Positions 39,426 to 51,524 of a stretch of 64,000 bases of DNA are shown piece after piece; the stretch's first letter is position 1, and every line of letters begins with the position of its first letter. Source of the stretch: Trifolium pratense (taxonomy: Eukaryota; Streptophyta; Magnoliopsida; Fabales; Fabaceae); assembly GCF_020283565.1 (NCBI RefSeq), contig NC_060063.1:23118777-23182776 (forward strand). The letters run 5' to 3'. A model generated the notes under the pieces. It did not search any database. It was not told where the DNA came from and saw nothing but the letters and a program-made list of their open reading frames with translations. The position numbers and the translations under genes were made by a program.

Positions 39426-41311
39426 ATGGCTGCTGCAAGAACGAATGCCCAGATTGCGGAGGCTTTGGCCGCACTCACCAACATAGTGGTTAGAGATCAT
39501 CAACCTGGAAGAGAGGTAGAGATGAGGTTGGAACGGTTCATGAAGCAGAAACCGCCAACATTTACCGGAGGTTACAACCCGGATGGAGCTCACAAGTGGC
39601 TGGAGGAACTTGAGATAATTTTTGAAGCAATGGATTGTTCCGAGGAAGGGAAGACAACCCTTGGGACATATGTGTTGCGTGAGGAAGCGAACGTGTGGTG
39701 GAAGAACGCCAAGTTGAGGCTAGGACCCGGTGGTATGGCTATACCATGGGCAATGTTTAAAAGAGAATTTTTGGTTAAGTATTTTCCTGTGGATGTGAAG
39801 AACAAGAAAGTGGTGGAATTCATGGAGTTGAAACAGGGAAATATGACGGTAGCTGACTATGCCGTCAAGTTTGAAACTTTGTGTGCGTTTAGCCCGCATT
39901 ACAACACTATGAAGGCAAGAAGACCAATATCAAGATTGACGAAAGTGGAGTCATGAGATTTCACGGAAGAGTTTGTGTACCGGATGTACCCGAATTGAAA
40001 AGAATGATCATGGAAGAAGGTCACAGAAGTGGTTTGAGTATTCATCCTGGAGTAACCAAGATGTATCAGGATTTGAGGAAGTTATTTTGGTGGCCGGGAA
40101 TGAAGAGGCAAATTTCTGAATTTGTTTATTCCTGCTTAACTTGTCAGAAATCGAAGATTGAACATCAGAAGCCGTTTGGTTTGTTACAACCAATGTTTAT
40201 ACCCGAATGGAAATGGGATAGCATTGCAATGGATTTTGTGGGAGGTTTACCGAAGACCAAGAAAAGTAACGAGGTGATTTGGGTAGTGGTGGATCGTCTG
40301 ACGAAGTGTGCTCACTTCATTGCTATCAGGAAAGGTACTTTGGTGCCTAAGTTGGCCGAGATTTATGTGGAGCAGATTGTGAAGCTACATGGTATTCCAA
40401 CAAGTATTATTTCGGATAGAGATCCGAGATTTACTTCTAGATTTTGGGAAAGCTTGCAAGAAGCTTTAGGAACGAAGTTGAGGTTGAGTTCAGCGTATCA
40501 TCCTCAGACAGATGGTCAGTCGGAGAGGACGATACAATCCTTAGAGGATTTGTTGAGAGCTTGTGTTTTGGAGCAAAACGTGAATTGAGATTCTTGTTTG
40601 CCGTTGGTAGAGTTTACATACAACAACAGTTACCATTCTAGTATCGGAATGGCACCGTTTGAGGCTTTGTATGGGAGAAGGTGTAGGACACCTCTGTGTT
40701 GGTATGAAACTGGAGAAGGTGCAATTCTTGGACCAGAGATTGTACAAGAAACAACAGAGAAGATTCGGATGATTCGTGAGAAGATGAAAGCGTCTCAGAG
40801 TCGACAGAAGAGTTATCATGATAAGAGGAGGAAGGACATTGAATTCCAAGAAGGGGATCATGTATTCCTACGAGTTACATCGACTACTGGAGTAGGACGT
40901 GCGTTGAAGTCGCGAAAGTTAACATCGAGGTTTATTGGGCCGTTTGAGATTTTGAAGCGAGTTGGGAAAGTTGCATATAGGATTGCATTACCGCCATCAT
41001 TGGCGAATTTGCACGATGTTTTCCATGTATCACAGTTGCGCAAGTATGTGTCTAATCCGACACACGTGATTGAATCAGACGATGTTCAAGTGAGGGATGA
41101 CTTGACCATCGAGACTGTGCCTTTGAGGATCGAAGGAAGAGAAGTGAAGAGGTTGAGAAACAAAGAGATTGCATCCGTGAAAGTCGTGTGGGGAGGACCG
41201 GCTGGTGAGAATGCGACGTGGGAGTTGGAAAGCAAGATGAGAGATTCTTATCCCGATCTGTTTCTAGGTAATTTCGAGGGCGAAATTCTTTTAAGGGGGG
41301 TAGGATTGTAA
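39426..41311 (+). pseudogene. Chromovirus gag-integrase remnant with deletion, frameshift and nonsense codon
   Basis: ATG at 39426 opens Gag (FTGGYNPDGAHKWLEELE, WWKNAKLRL, FKREFLVKYFP, ELKQGNMTVADYAVKFE) to about 39910. A deletion joins it out of frame to pol. The Gag frame stops at 39956, while the pol frame runs from about 39915 with an integrase zinc finger ([10 protein letters not shown]...CLTCQKSK) and core ([28 protein letters not shown]). A TGA at 40586 replaces what is normally Trp. The frame then continues to a GPFEI block and a C-terminal chromodomain-like region (VKVVWGGPAGENATWELES). Protease, reverse transcriptase and RNase H are absent. The chromodomain and long LTRs point to the Tekay/Del lineage. 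Confidence 0.9.
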
Positions 41312-43554
41312 CGACCCATTTTTCGTATTCGTATATTTTATTAAATGTTATTTTATTTATTAATTGGCTTTTATTATTTTAGTGAGCGACGAATAATTAT
41401 TTAGCCGAGCGTAAGTTATTAGGCGCGAGAACCTTTGTTTTGGGCTTAATGGGCGTGAGAGGCAATTGGCCTAAGCCAATTGGGCTTGGTTCATGACCAT
41501 GGGAAGTAGTATAAGTAGCAAGTCAAACATATGAATAGTATTACAATTCATTTCTTTGAGTTTTGAGTGAGTAGAGCAAGAGCAAAACCATAGAGCTAAG
41601 CTAGGGTTTGATCAAGAGAGAAAGCTTGAGCAAGAGAAGGCTTGGATCATCACCAAACTTAAGGTAAGAGATTAGAATTCATGATTCTTGAGTGGCAAGG
41701 AGAGGGGAGATTGTCTATGTCTCCGTTCCCGAACTCTCCCACTCAATTTCTTTTAGACTTTGATTAAGCTTTTGTATGTGAGTATGATGTTCTTCATCAT
41801 CACTTTGTATGTGTTAATCACTAGTTTGATTTCATGAAAAATATGCATGTATTTGGATCATGTTGAAAAAGTTTATGAAAGTTGCTTAAAACTCAAGTAA
41901 TTGGCATGATTTTGATTGTTAGAGGTATTTGGATGTTTGGAAGGGATGATTAATGTTCCTTGATACCATATATGTTTGGAATGGCTGTTTATATGAATTT
42001 ATAACATGTTTGAATGAATTTTTGAGTTGATTTAATGTTAAACCGCCTTAGAAACTCAAGAACAGATATTTTCTTTCAGGTGTAGTTCGCTAAGCGACCA
42101 GGAGTTCGCTGTAGCGAACAGGTTCGCTGGATCTCGCCGAAGCTCGCTATGAGCAGGTGATTCCCGGGTGAGGTTCGCTTAGGCTCGCTAAGCCTTCGCT
42201 CAGCGAATAGTTCGTTGAAGCTCGCCAATGCTCGCCATGAGCAGGTGACTTCCTGGTGTGGTTCGCCATGTCTCGCTGAGGCTTCGCTTAGCGAAGGCCT
42301 CTGTGACAGCAATTCTTGTTGATGTTTGTAAGTGTGGTTAGGCACTTGTAACATGGTTTAAGAGTATCCTTACATGATTGTTGATACATGTTGATACTGT
42401 TAATGCTTATTGTTAATCGTTATATGAATGATAAACGTGTATGCAATAAGTTGTAGCTTAAAATGAGCAATGTTATGTTTTGGCATTAATGTGCAATGTT
42501 AAGTGAATGTGTTAGGATTGTGTTCCCGCATTCATAAAAGTGTAGCTTCGAGCTAGAGAATCTCATATGGTTGATATGTGTATGCATACATGCATTCATG
42601 ATTGTATGTGAACATTGGAAACTTGGGTTCCAATAACGAAAATGGATTATGTGTCCATAATGAAGCCGAGGATCGGATTAGATGAATCCATGAGTCCGGA
42701 GTTGCTATCCAACAGGATATAAAACTGTGTTGGCTTATCCAAGGGAGATAAGATGGTTCGGTAAGTTCCGGCATATCCAGCATGATATAAAACTGTTCTT
42801 GGTCCACCGTTGGTGAGACATCTTGGTACCACATGCATTTAGTTATGTCTAGGGATGGCATGACAGTGAATTAATTGGCATTAGATACCTTAGGGTAAAT
42901 GCGCATATATATTTGATAACTGGTACGTGACATTATTTGGTTGAATTGTGTTGAACTTTATTAATTGATAATCGTTTAGTGCGATGTTTTGACGTGAGTT
43001 AGAATATGTATGATATAGTTCGAAAGTGTAAGACCTTTCTTATACTCGTATGATATGCGATTATGTTTTCTAACTCTCTGCTTTGTGTTATTTGCTGGAC
43101 CTTTGGGGGTTCAGATATTCAGGCTGAGGATTGTGCCGACGTTTAGACTGCTGTTCTAGCGTGGTGTTGAAGTACCTTTTGGTGAGGAGACTTAGCATAG
43201 ATTACTCCTCTTAGTACTAGCTTTTGACTAGAGTTTGTAAATAGTAAATGCTCTGGTAATGTAACATCGAGTCGGGGTTTTCGCTTGGCTTTCATCGTAT
43301 ATCGGTGTTACCTTTTTGATATGCTAGTTCTTGTATAAGTGACATCCTTAGGGATGAATATGGCTTATGTATATATATATGTATATATATGCATGCTTGG
43401 TTTGAATGAATCCGTTGTTGCTTTTCATGTTAAATTTCATGACGCTCTGTGTGTATGCTTGTGTTTTAATTACCGCGTGGCACTCTGCCTTTACACTTGT
43501 TAAAAAGTTTTTAAAATTACGTCTTTTAAGGGTAGTATGGGTTAGGGTGTTACA
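41307..43554 (+). repeat. 3' LTR of the chromovirus
   Basis: 2248 bp, nearly identical to the 5' LTR. It lies directly after the polypurine tract and is followed by the GATGA duplication and L1 ORF2. Confidence 0.92.
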
Positions 43555-44738
43555 GATGACACCCCCTCCACCATAATACCGTCCACCTGCAGCGAAGAAA
43601 TAGCATTACCCCTCCGCCTACTCGCGAGGACTGAATGAAAATACTTAGTATTTGCATCCCCTTCTTTGAGCCACCGCGACCGAGATTGTTGCCAACAAAT
43701 ACTAGCATTCAACCGAGAAAGAGAATGAATATCCAACGAGACCCCACGAAACTCCGCTAACTCAGACTCAGATAGAGCCTCCTCACCCCCCTTCTCATCA
43801 AACACTGTCAACCGGTCCTTAAGAGATTCGATCCGACTTGGCAGATTCTGAGTGTGAGATGAATGCCAATCTTTCAAGGCCGTCTTAATCCTTTGAAACT
43901 TCTCTTTAAGTACAAAACCTCCCCAACCATCAATCTGAAAGGAATTCCACTTCTCACGCACAAAAAGATGGTATCCAGGGACATCTTTCCAACATTTCAA
44001 CATCCTCAGAGGCCGGGGTCCCCAGTCCTCCTCATCTGTTGCCAGAACCAAGGGACAGTGATCAGAGAGCCCTCTCATCCTGGCTACCTGCGTACAATTA
44101 GGCCAAGTCAAACACCACTCCCCAGACAGCAGAAATCTGTCCAAGCGGCTCATGGAACGCCCGTCTCCTTTAAACCAGGTGTACTTTCGGCCACACAACG
44201 GAAGATCAATCAATGAATTGTCATCAATAAAACGGTTAAAAGGAATATGGTCTGACTGCCGATACCCATCATTGGTTGAACGACGTTCGTCCACACATCT
44301 GACGGCGTTAAAATCCCCACAAACACACACCCTAACACTCCCTAACGCCTGAATTTTTGCTGACAAAGAGTCCCACAAAACCTGTTTAGCCCTTGAATCA
44401 CAAGGCGCATAAACATTGGCTATATAAAACTCCTCACCAGACCTAACAAAAATACCATGGCACCACAAAACGTTCTCGAAACTCTCAGACGACCACAGCT
44501 CTACTTCAGCTGTGTCCCATAAAGTTAAGAGCCCTCCTGAAGCACCCACCGAAGGACGATAGGAGAATCCATGAGGAGAGTTACCCCAAAAAGTCGAACA
44601 CATAACATCATCGCAAGATTGCAACTTAGTTTCCTGGATACATAACAAAAAAGGGTGTTGATACCCTACCAACTTACGAACCTCCTGCCTCTTCGCTAAC
44701 CCCCCCAGACCCCTAACATTCCAAGAGACAATCTTCAT
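43555..44738 (-). pseudogene. L1 ORF2, endonuclease half (5' part)
   Basis: The start ATG at 44736-44738 gives MKIVSWNVRGLGG. The APE-type endonuclease blocks follow: LLCIQETKL (catalytic Glu), YIANVYAP, VCVCGDFNAVR, RLDRFLL and LSDHCPLV (catalytic Asp-His). A linker (WLKEGDANTKYFH) leads to the insertion point. The frame continues exactly into the reverse transcriptase half at 37045 once one GATGA copy is discounted. The two parts sum to 3690 nt, 1230 codons, so ORF2 was probably intact when the chromovirus landed. The ATG overlaps the ORF1 stop as ATGA. Confidence 0.9.
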
Positions 44739-47310
44739 CGAACACACCCTACTCCCTGCGTCTGTCCCGACGACACCTGCTTTTGTTTACCTTTCCGAGC
44801 GAGCACGCTAAACATATTCTTAGAACCACCTGTGATCTGAACTCCTATAGCTTCCCCTACCGATCTTACATCGTCTGCAGCCACCTTATCATTACCCTGC
44901 ATAACTACCCAGTGCTTCCAATCATTAGAAGTCGTCGAGGGCGACTCGGTGGAAGGAACTGGATGACGCTCACCACCAGCCTTAACAACCTCTCCACTGT
45001 CTCTACTACGATGCTTAATCTTTTTTACCGCTTTTAAAACCTCAGCACGTTCCTTGCTAGGCATTCTGGCTACTTTCTTAAGACTAGATACCGTATGCCG
45101 AAAAACTCCCCCTCCTTTTCTCCGCTTAGGATCCTCCTGACCATTCTTCTTTAAGCCTTCACCAATGCGCTCTTCTTTACGAGGGCCTTTACTAGCAGAG
45201 AAGATTACTCCGACATCCCTTTGGTTTAGATCATTCAAACACTCCCAACTCCATGGCCCCGATAACATAGGACGTGACACTCCTGGAGGGAAAGATAAAG
45301 CACGGTTTCCATTAGACGAAAATGATAATGACCCATCACTCCCTTTGATGCCGGTAAAGCACCCATTTCCATTAGCTGGCGAACAAATCGAAACACTGCC
45401 CTGGCTTCCTCTCGATGTAGGAGAATCTCCAATTAAAGGGGCGCATCCTTTACTTCAATCTACGTTCTCTTTACCCCTAATAGAAGAATACTCACATACC
45501 TCTCCAACATTCTTACATCCGCCCTCCACTCGTCCTCCCAAATTAGAGCATTCAAAATCCTCCTGCGATCCTATTTCATCTTCTACATTCAACCCTTTTA
45601 CAAAATTCTCAACCATATTGTCAAGATGACGGCTGGCTTCCGGATCACACTGCCCCTCTTCAAGATTGGGTTGAGATGTCACTGAATCGTCGTCGTCCCC
45701 AAATAGACAATTATCCTCCCCGAGGGAATAACCCCATTCCTCCATTATTTTCACCTCAATTTGGATACCGTCAACCAATACATGCACGACTGTGTTGACA
45801 ATTTCCAGATTAGGTGTAGCTATCATAACACGGGCATAATCTATACGCTCCTTTTCCAACGAACTATTATCCACTCGTAAAAGCCTGCCACAATCAAAGA
45901 CGCATAACTTGAAAAAATCCTCGTTCCAGGCTTGCAGCGGGACACCATACAAACGCACCCAGGCACCTCTTCTATAATCCTGTCCATGGTTATCCCAACA
46001 CTTCCAGCTCGATAAAATGAGCTGAAAAAACTCTTTAGCCGAATTGAAAATGGCCTTCACATCATTTCCTGACGAACTCCGGACAAAAACCTTATCAGCC
46101 CCCATCGGGATGAGGATGATATCATTGAAACCTGCGTCCATTATTCTACGTTGCGCAACTGGAACCGCCTCACCATTAATAATAGTCGCCACGAGACCAT
46201 TTTGTGCCCAGGCCACATCATCGGGCTTCGTACTATAGCTACGCATAAGCTTCTTCAATTTCTCATTACGTGCAGCTAACGGAACCTCAACTTCTCCCAC
46301 CCGAACAACCTCTGAGTCTCCAGTACCTCCTCTGCCGGAGTCAACATCCTTAACAACTCTACTCTGGCCCGACGGTCTCAACGGTGCACTTCCTCCATCA
46401 TTGCCTCTTGAATTCTGTGTTCGTGTTTCACCAGTTCTACCCTCTCGCGAAGCTGGCCTATGGTTCCTTCGTCAAGCAAGGCCACTCTGATTCCATTTGT
46501 TGCCCCGTCGATGGATTGCGGCGATCAAAACTGGCTAATCTAGCACGGACACAAAATTGACCGAAATGAACTTTATTCAAAGCGCGTAACAGTTTATTAA
46601 CGTCCCTCACGTTGGAGAATTTGACAAAACCGAAAGGTTGTCCTCGTCTATTTCTCTTCTTAGGGACGAATACATCTTCCAACATGCCACAAACTTCAAA
46701 GCCTTTTCTAAGATAGAAGTTTGATAATTGGTATGGAAAATTTGTAAAATAAAACGAAACATACCGTTTAAGCTCCGTTCCCAAATTATCAAATTCTTTT
46801 CTCTCAAGCCCACTGTTACGTGAAAGCATTTCATTGCACCGTTCATCTCTCTCCTTCGCACCGTCACATTTGCGTGCAAGCCCAGCCACCCGTCCACCAT
46901 TCCTATCAAAACCAGCTGCTCCCCTATTGCTATTCGCATCCCGATCGTCAACATCCTCCTGCTGGCAACGAAACTCCAAAATTTGCCGCCGCCTTGAGTA
47001 CGTGTCCACCGTCTTATATCGTTCGCGATTTGATTTTAACGAAAGCGATCGCCGTCTGCAGTGCACCCTTGATTCCCGGCGAGAACGGCGACGAGAGCGG
47101 CTGTGTCTATTGCGAGCCGACCTGTAGTGATGATGAACGCAGCGAGAATGATCGCGGGAACAAGATCGATCATCATTGAAGGGATCGAACCCAGTTGCAG
47201 AGGACGAGTTTCTCTGGTGTCGTTTACATTGATCAATCCTGCCTTTCCTTCTTGATGTCTGTTGTGGCTCTTTCTTCCTTCGATGGCTCACCTCAATCCA
47301 ATCCCCTCCA
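44735..47310 (-). pseudogene. L1 ORF1 (RRM and DUF4283-like), broken
   Basis: Three open stretches form one ORF1. The first (47310-46458) has an Arg/Ser-rich start and an RNA-recognition motif (YFTNFPYQLSNFYLRKGFEV, RGQPFGFVKFSNVRDVNKLL). The second (about 46440-45455) has a DUF4283-like region (AQNGLVATIINGE, FFQLILSSWKCW, GAWVRLYGVPLQAWN). The third (to 44735) is a basic tail ending GVGCVR. A frameshift lies near 46460-46500, and there is an in-frame TGA at 45455. No good initiating ATG is seen in frame upstream, where a run of seven G near 47327 may have slipped. ORF1 proteins of plant L1s bind RNA and form the particle with ORF2p; this copy cannot. Confidence 0.8.
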
Positions 47311-47389
47311 TCTGATAAATCTCCCCCCCGTTTGTGCCTCGCTTCCGGTGAAGGCGGTGACCGATACGGCTGCCCTAGGGTTGCCCTAG

Positions 47390-47440
47390 GTACAGCGCCT
47401 CTCTCTCTCTCTACCTCTCTCTCTCTCTCATAAATTTTGG
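47390..47440. repeat. CT microsatellite at the L1 5' end
   Basis: CTCTCTCTCTCTACC followed by a second (CT)n run. GAGA-type starts are common in plant L1 5' UTRs. Confidence 0.6.
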
Positions 47441-47712
47441 TTTCTATTATTAAGGAACCAAAATAATTTTTTTTTATAAGTTAAGAGCATCTAAGTATTA
47501 AGGATTGAGTAGGTGTCCCAATAACATTGGTACATCTAAACACTCATATCCTATACCTATAGTTCATAATAATATAAATAAAAATAGAAAAAAACATGTA
47601 AAGGGGGGCTAGACCTTACTCTAAAAGGAACCAAAATAAAAGTAGTACGAAATAACCACCCCTGCCAAGGGAATTTGTAAAGAGCTCTAGCGATGACACT
47701 ACTCCCTCCTAA

Positions 47713-48175
47713 GGACGGATTCAGTGGGGGGCAGGCAGTGGCCAAAGCCCCCCCTCCTCCTATATATGAATGTACAAATGCTATATATTTTCCAATATTC
47801 ATCTCTCACATACAACATTGATCATATATATACATATAAACTAATATTATAATATTAGTTGTTAGTAATATTGTAAGACAAGCACATGAGTTATATAGGG
47901 TAAAACAATGAGTTATTCCGAGGTTGTCAATAGGGTATATTAAAATTAAATAAATATTTTTAATGTGTCTTTTTGTTAGTATTTTTTGGACAAATTGACC
48001 AATACAATACACACTTGAGTACCAAACTAATAAAAGATAGACACATATTTGAGAATTAATCTGTCTAACAAAAGACACATTGAGGTTTTTCTTTACATAA
48101 TTTAAATACATTAAAAGACTATTGTGACAGTTTAATTTTCCGGCCCCCCATCGAATGAGTTTCTAGATCCGTCCG
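47713..48175. mobile_element. Possible TIR element with GGACGGAT ends
   Basis: GGACGGATTCAGTGGGGG on the left faces TTCTAGATCCGTCC on the right, with GGGGGG and CCCCCC blocks just inside. The interior is AT-rich and non-coding. A related layout with GGATCCA ends lies at 31262-31656. Ends are too diverged to assign a superfamily. Confidence 0.35.
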
Positions 48176-48328
48176 TGCTTCCCTCCCATCCCATCCCTAT
48201 AAGATGACATCCTTAGAGAGAGTGTTATATGTCTGCCCTATGCTCCTAGCCGATTTGTTGTTCCTTTTTCTTTTACTTTTATTTATAACTGGAGTGAAAT
48301 GCTTTTCACCTTTGTCCGTATCAACCCA

Positions 48329-48780
48329 AGCTTATTTAATCAATCGAAGTTCTGCTTGGACCTCTTCATCAAATTCCTCATCCGATACTATCATAACATT
48401 TTGTGTTTCAGGTATATTATAACCATGTGTCAAAAAATAAAAAGGTATAGTATAACCAGAGTCGGCACTAAGCGTTACCTTAGTAACCTCATAGGCATCA
48501 TCACTAGCAACTACCAAAATTGGAGTTTCTGGGACATTTTTATATGGAATATGTTCAACCTCCAGTGCAACCCCATCACTAATAGCCTTAGCTTCCGGTT
48601 CAAGGATAAAACTATTGTGCTCTAGTTGACCCTACAACACCTCATCTCTAACACCATGTAGTACCATATTAAAGGTGGTGGCCGAATTGACTTTTGGTGC
48701 TTCAGTTTCTTTCTCAACCGAAGTAGTGACAGAGTTTGCTTCCCTGCGTTGTAATTTTCGTGAGTTGCTGTATCAATCAG
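48329..48780 (-). pseudogene. Unrecognised coding relic
   Basis: One minus-strand frame stays open over about 150 codons except for a single internal TAG near 48627, ending in TAA. It reads EAPKVNSATTFNMVLHGVRD before the stop, then LEPEAKAISDGVALEVEHIP, ILVVASDDAYEVTK and VMIVSDEEFDEEVQAELRLI. The composition (many Glu/Asp/Val, no long AT-derived runs) looks like real coding DNA rather than chance. I do not recognise the family. It may be an exon of a host gene or part of an old element. Confidence 0.4.
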
Positions 48781-48918
48781 ATGTAATCGATATTGATATG
48801 AAGTTGCATAGGTTCAAATATGAGATTTGAATTTTTTCGCTTTCAAAATGTGTAATGTGGCAAATAATTATTGAGGACAAAAATTTACTCGTAATAAAAT
48901 AAATTTGTATTGGAATTT

Positions 48919-49582
48919 TTTTTTGAAGAAACTAATTGAAATTATATTAAAACAAATAGCAGCCCCTCAAGCATAAGGTGTGCCGGAAAGAAGCTGAGAG
49001 ATAGTCATTATACAAAAGTTAAGCCACCACTAGCAAGAAGAAACATAAAAAATTACACAAGAGCTTGAAAGCAGCATAAAGGATTCAACTTCCGATATGA
49101 GTAATCAAAATCAAAGAAAATGTAGCACGATTTCAGCCACCAATACGTTTGAAGCTTAACCTTCTCTGCCTGACTCAAGCATGTCAGACCCGGTTTGAAA
49201 AATCCTGTTACGATCTTTTCAAATAATAAAAAGTACCGAAATCCAGATGATGGTGAATGCGGTTCTTGAGCTTTTGGAAGCGCCTCCAAGACCCTGAAAC
49301 TGTGATGAATGTACACCAATGGTACCATGAAAAACCGACTCGAATCGTAGCCACTTTGAAACCAGAAGTCATAGACAACCATAAACATCACACTGAAAAA
49401 ACAAATGATCTCTGTTTTCTACCTTACCGCATGATGTCGCACACACGAGCTAATAGCTCCTTTCATTGTGAAGATTATCCTTGGTAGGTAGTCTATTCAA
49501 AAAGAGACGTCAGACAAAGATATTCACCTTCAGAGGAACCGATTTCATCCACAAAAAACAATCAAAGTTCAAACCCTTCAAC
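48919..49582 (-). mobile_element. 5'-truncated L1 with 17-bp target duplication
   Basis: AATTTGTATTGGAATTT occurs at 48902-48918 and again at 49583-49599. On the minus strand the insert carries a decayed zf-RVT end (VPLKVNIFV, LNRLPTKDNLHNER), then WWLKSCYIFFDFDYS and NPLCCFQALV, a short 3' UTR and a poly(A) at 48919. It contains several stops and frameshifts. This is the classic signature of target-primed reverse transcription. Confidence 0.85.
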
Positions 49583-49693
49583 AATTTGTATTGGAATTTA
49601 GTTTGGGAGTTTCTAATTTCTACAATTAGTTTTTGTTTGGTGTATGTTGGAAGAATTGAGTTAGTGTAAAATAAAAGAGGTTCTAAGAAGATA

Positions 49694-50588
49694 GGGGCCC
49701 GTTTGATTGAATTTTTGTTTTTAGTTTTTAAAAACTCTTTTAAAAATCAATTTTAAAAAACAGTTTTCAAGAAAGAAAAAGAAAAAAAGTTGTTTGATAA
49801 TTCTAATTTCAAAAACTATTTTGGAAAAGAGAAAATGAAAAAATTTGTTTGATAAAATTACTTTTAAAATTAATTTTTTTACATAAAGGTACTACCTTCT
49901 ATTATTTTTGTAAATAAATACATTGTTCTTTGGATTATTGTAAAACCTTTTCCATTTTTTTTTTGTAAAAAAAAAAGTACTGATTTTTATTATAAAAAAA
50001 TCATAATTTTTTTAAAAAAAAGTTTTTTTTAAAAAAAAAGGCAGATTTTTTAAAATAAAAAACCAGTTTTTTTAAAATTTTAAAATAAAATAATAATTTA
50101 AATATTATATTATATTAATTTAAAAAAAGAGTGGTGGAAGGCGGTTACCGGCCGTTGGAGCACCACCGCCAGCCGCCAAAGCTCCGCCACCAACCGTCGT
50201 GGATCCACCGGAAAATCTGGTCCGACTGCCGTGCTGCGCTGTGCCAGTGCCGGAGGTCTGGCGTTGACCGTGGTTGATCGGCACCACCACCACCTTCATT
50301 TATCATTTAAAAATTCTATTATAAAAAAAAGCAAAAAAAAAAAATTGATTTGAACTTACCTTACCAATTGGCAACTGGGCTTAGAAATTGGGTTGATTTC
50401 AAAAATTGAAAATGAAAATAGAAAACCAAACAATATTTTACAAGTTTCAGTTTTTTAGTCCGCAAAACTGAAAAATACAAAACGGTTTTCAAAATTTTTT
50501 TTCAAAAATTTTTATAAAACAAGTTTTTAGTTTTTTAGTTTTTAAAAAACTAAAAAAGAGAATTTGGGAAGTGTTTCAAACAAGCCCT
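49694..50588. mobile_element. TIR element with GGGCCCGTTTGAT ends
   Basis: Left GGGGCCCGTTTGATTG and right TTTCAAACAAGCCCT are imperfect inverted repeats. A/T homopolymer-rich arms flank a GC-rich core at about 50130-50290 (CCACCGCCAGCCGCC). The core may be captured host sequence. No transposase. Confidence 0.55.
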
Positions 50589-51524
50589 AACTCTTATAAT
50601 TTTACGCTTTGTAAGAAAAAACTCTTATAATTTTAACCCATCAAAATATATCTCATCTCTAATGGAAATGACCTATTTTTTTAAGTATTGGTACATATCG
50701 GGTCTGTTTGATTAAGCTTTAAACAAAATGTTTTTTTTTAAGAAAAATTTAGAGATTTTTTTGTAGAGATTTTGAAGAAAATATAAAACTATTTTCTCTT
50801 TGTTTACAATCACAAAAATCTATTTTTTTTTTAAAAAATGGTTTTCAAAAAAATAGATTTTGAAGAAAGCTATTAAAAATAGCTTTTCATTTTGAAGAAA
50901 AAATGATTTCTTTTTTTTACTAAAATGATTTTTGAAAAAATCTGAAATAAACATAAGTATCATAAAAAAAGTCTTTTTTTTTTAAAGAAAAAAAAAAGAT
51001 TTTTTTTGCTGGAAAATCTGGAAAAAAGGGCCATTATGTATCTCCATATACATGGGAGAAAAATAAAATTGACTATCTAATCTTCGGCCTTAACAAAAAT
51101 AGGGTAAATAGTATCAAGGTCATCTCCGACTATTTGGTGGTCCTGCTCGAATATTAAAAATGATCCATAATAAAAAACTGCAAAAATAAATAAATTATTT
51201 TCTATTTAAATTGTAAAAAAAATGCATTGTAGGGATTTGAACCAATGACTTTAATTTGCACTCAAAAACATTAAAGTTATCACCAATATATTGATACACA
51301 CTTAATATTTTAAGAATATTAAAAATATTTTTTTTGAAGCAATGACATTACCAATATATAGTTATAGGGCCACAAAATTTTGAGTCCTTAAAATGACCTC
51401 GAAATTTTGAGGGCCGATGTCGCTGCACATCCAACACATGGGTGTGGGCCGAGCTTGAATAGTATTAGTGAATTAATGATGAATATAAAATAAGGGATTG
51501 CTAGTCTTGAAATGAAGGATTGTA
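50589..51524. other. AT-rich intergenic sequence
   Basis: Long A/T runs. GGTCTGTTTGATTAAGCTTT near 50701 suggests another decayed MITE of the GTTTGAT class. No gene. Confidence 0.4.

Larger units (their letters stand above)
37051..43554 (+). mobile_element. Chromovirus (Tekay/Del-like) LTR retrotransposon, internally deleted
   Basis: LTRs 37051-39302 (2252 bp) and 41307-43554 (2248 bp) start TGTAACGACC and end GGTGTTACA, flanked by GATGA (37046-37050 and 43555-43559). The LTRs differ at about five bases plus one AT-repeat length change, so insertion is recent. The primer-binding site TGGTATCAGAGC is at 39307-39318, and the polypurine tract AAGGGGGGTAGGAT ends at 41306. The interior is only 2.0 kb: partial Gag joined to integrase and a C-terminal chromodomain-like segment. 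Protease, reverse transcriptase and RNase H are gone, so movement must have relied on a full-length relative or preceded the deletion. Confidence 0.93.
34419..47440 (-). mobile_element. L1-type LINE split by a chromovirus insertion
   Basis: Minus-strand non-LTR element with a long ORF1, then ORF2 (endonuclease, reverse transcriptase, zf-RVT). The likely 5' end is the GAGA-rich stretch near 47400-47440, typical of plant L1 starts. The 3' end is near 34419 (short A tail, after an AT microsatellite). I could not find a target duplication. It is interrupted at 37051-43554 by an LTR retrotransposon with duplication GATGA. Without that insertion the element is about 6.5 kb. Confidence 0.85.

Noticed and set aside
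37051..43554. Full-length autonomous chromovirus
   Set aside because: The interior is only 2 kb; protease, reverse transcriptase and RNase H are absent.
45165..45629. 154-codon plus-strand frame
   Set aside because: It is antisense to L1 ORF1, which has clear family motifs; the plus-strand frame has none.
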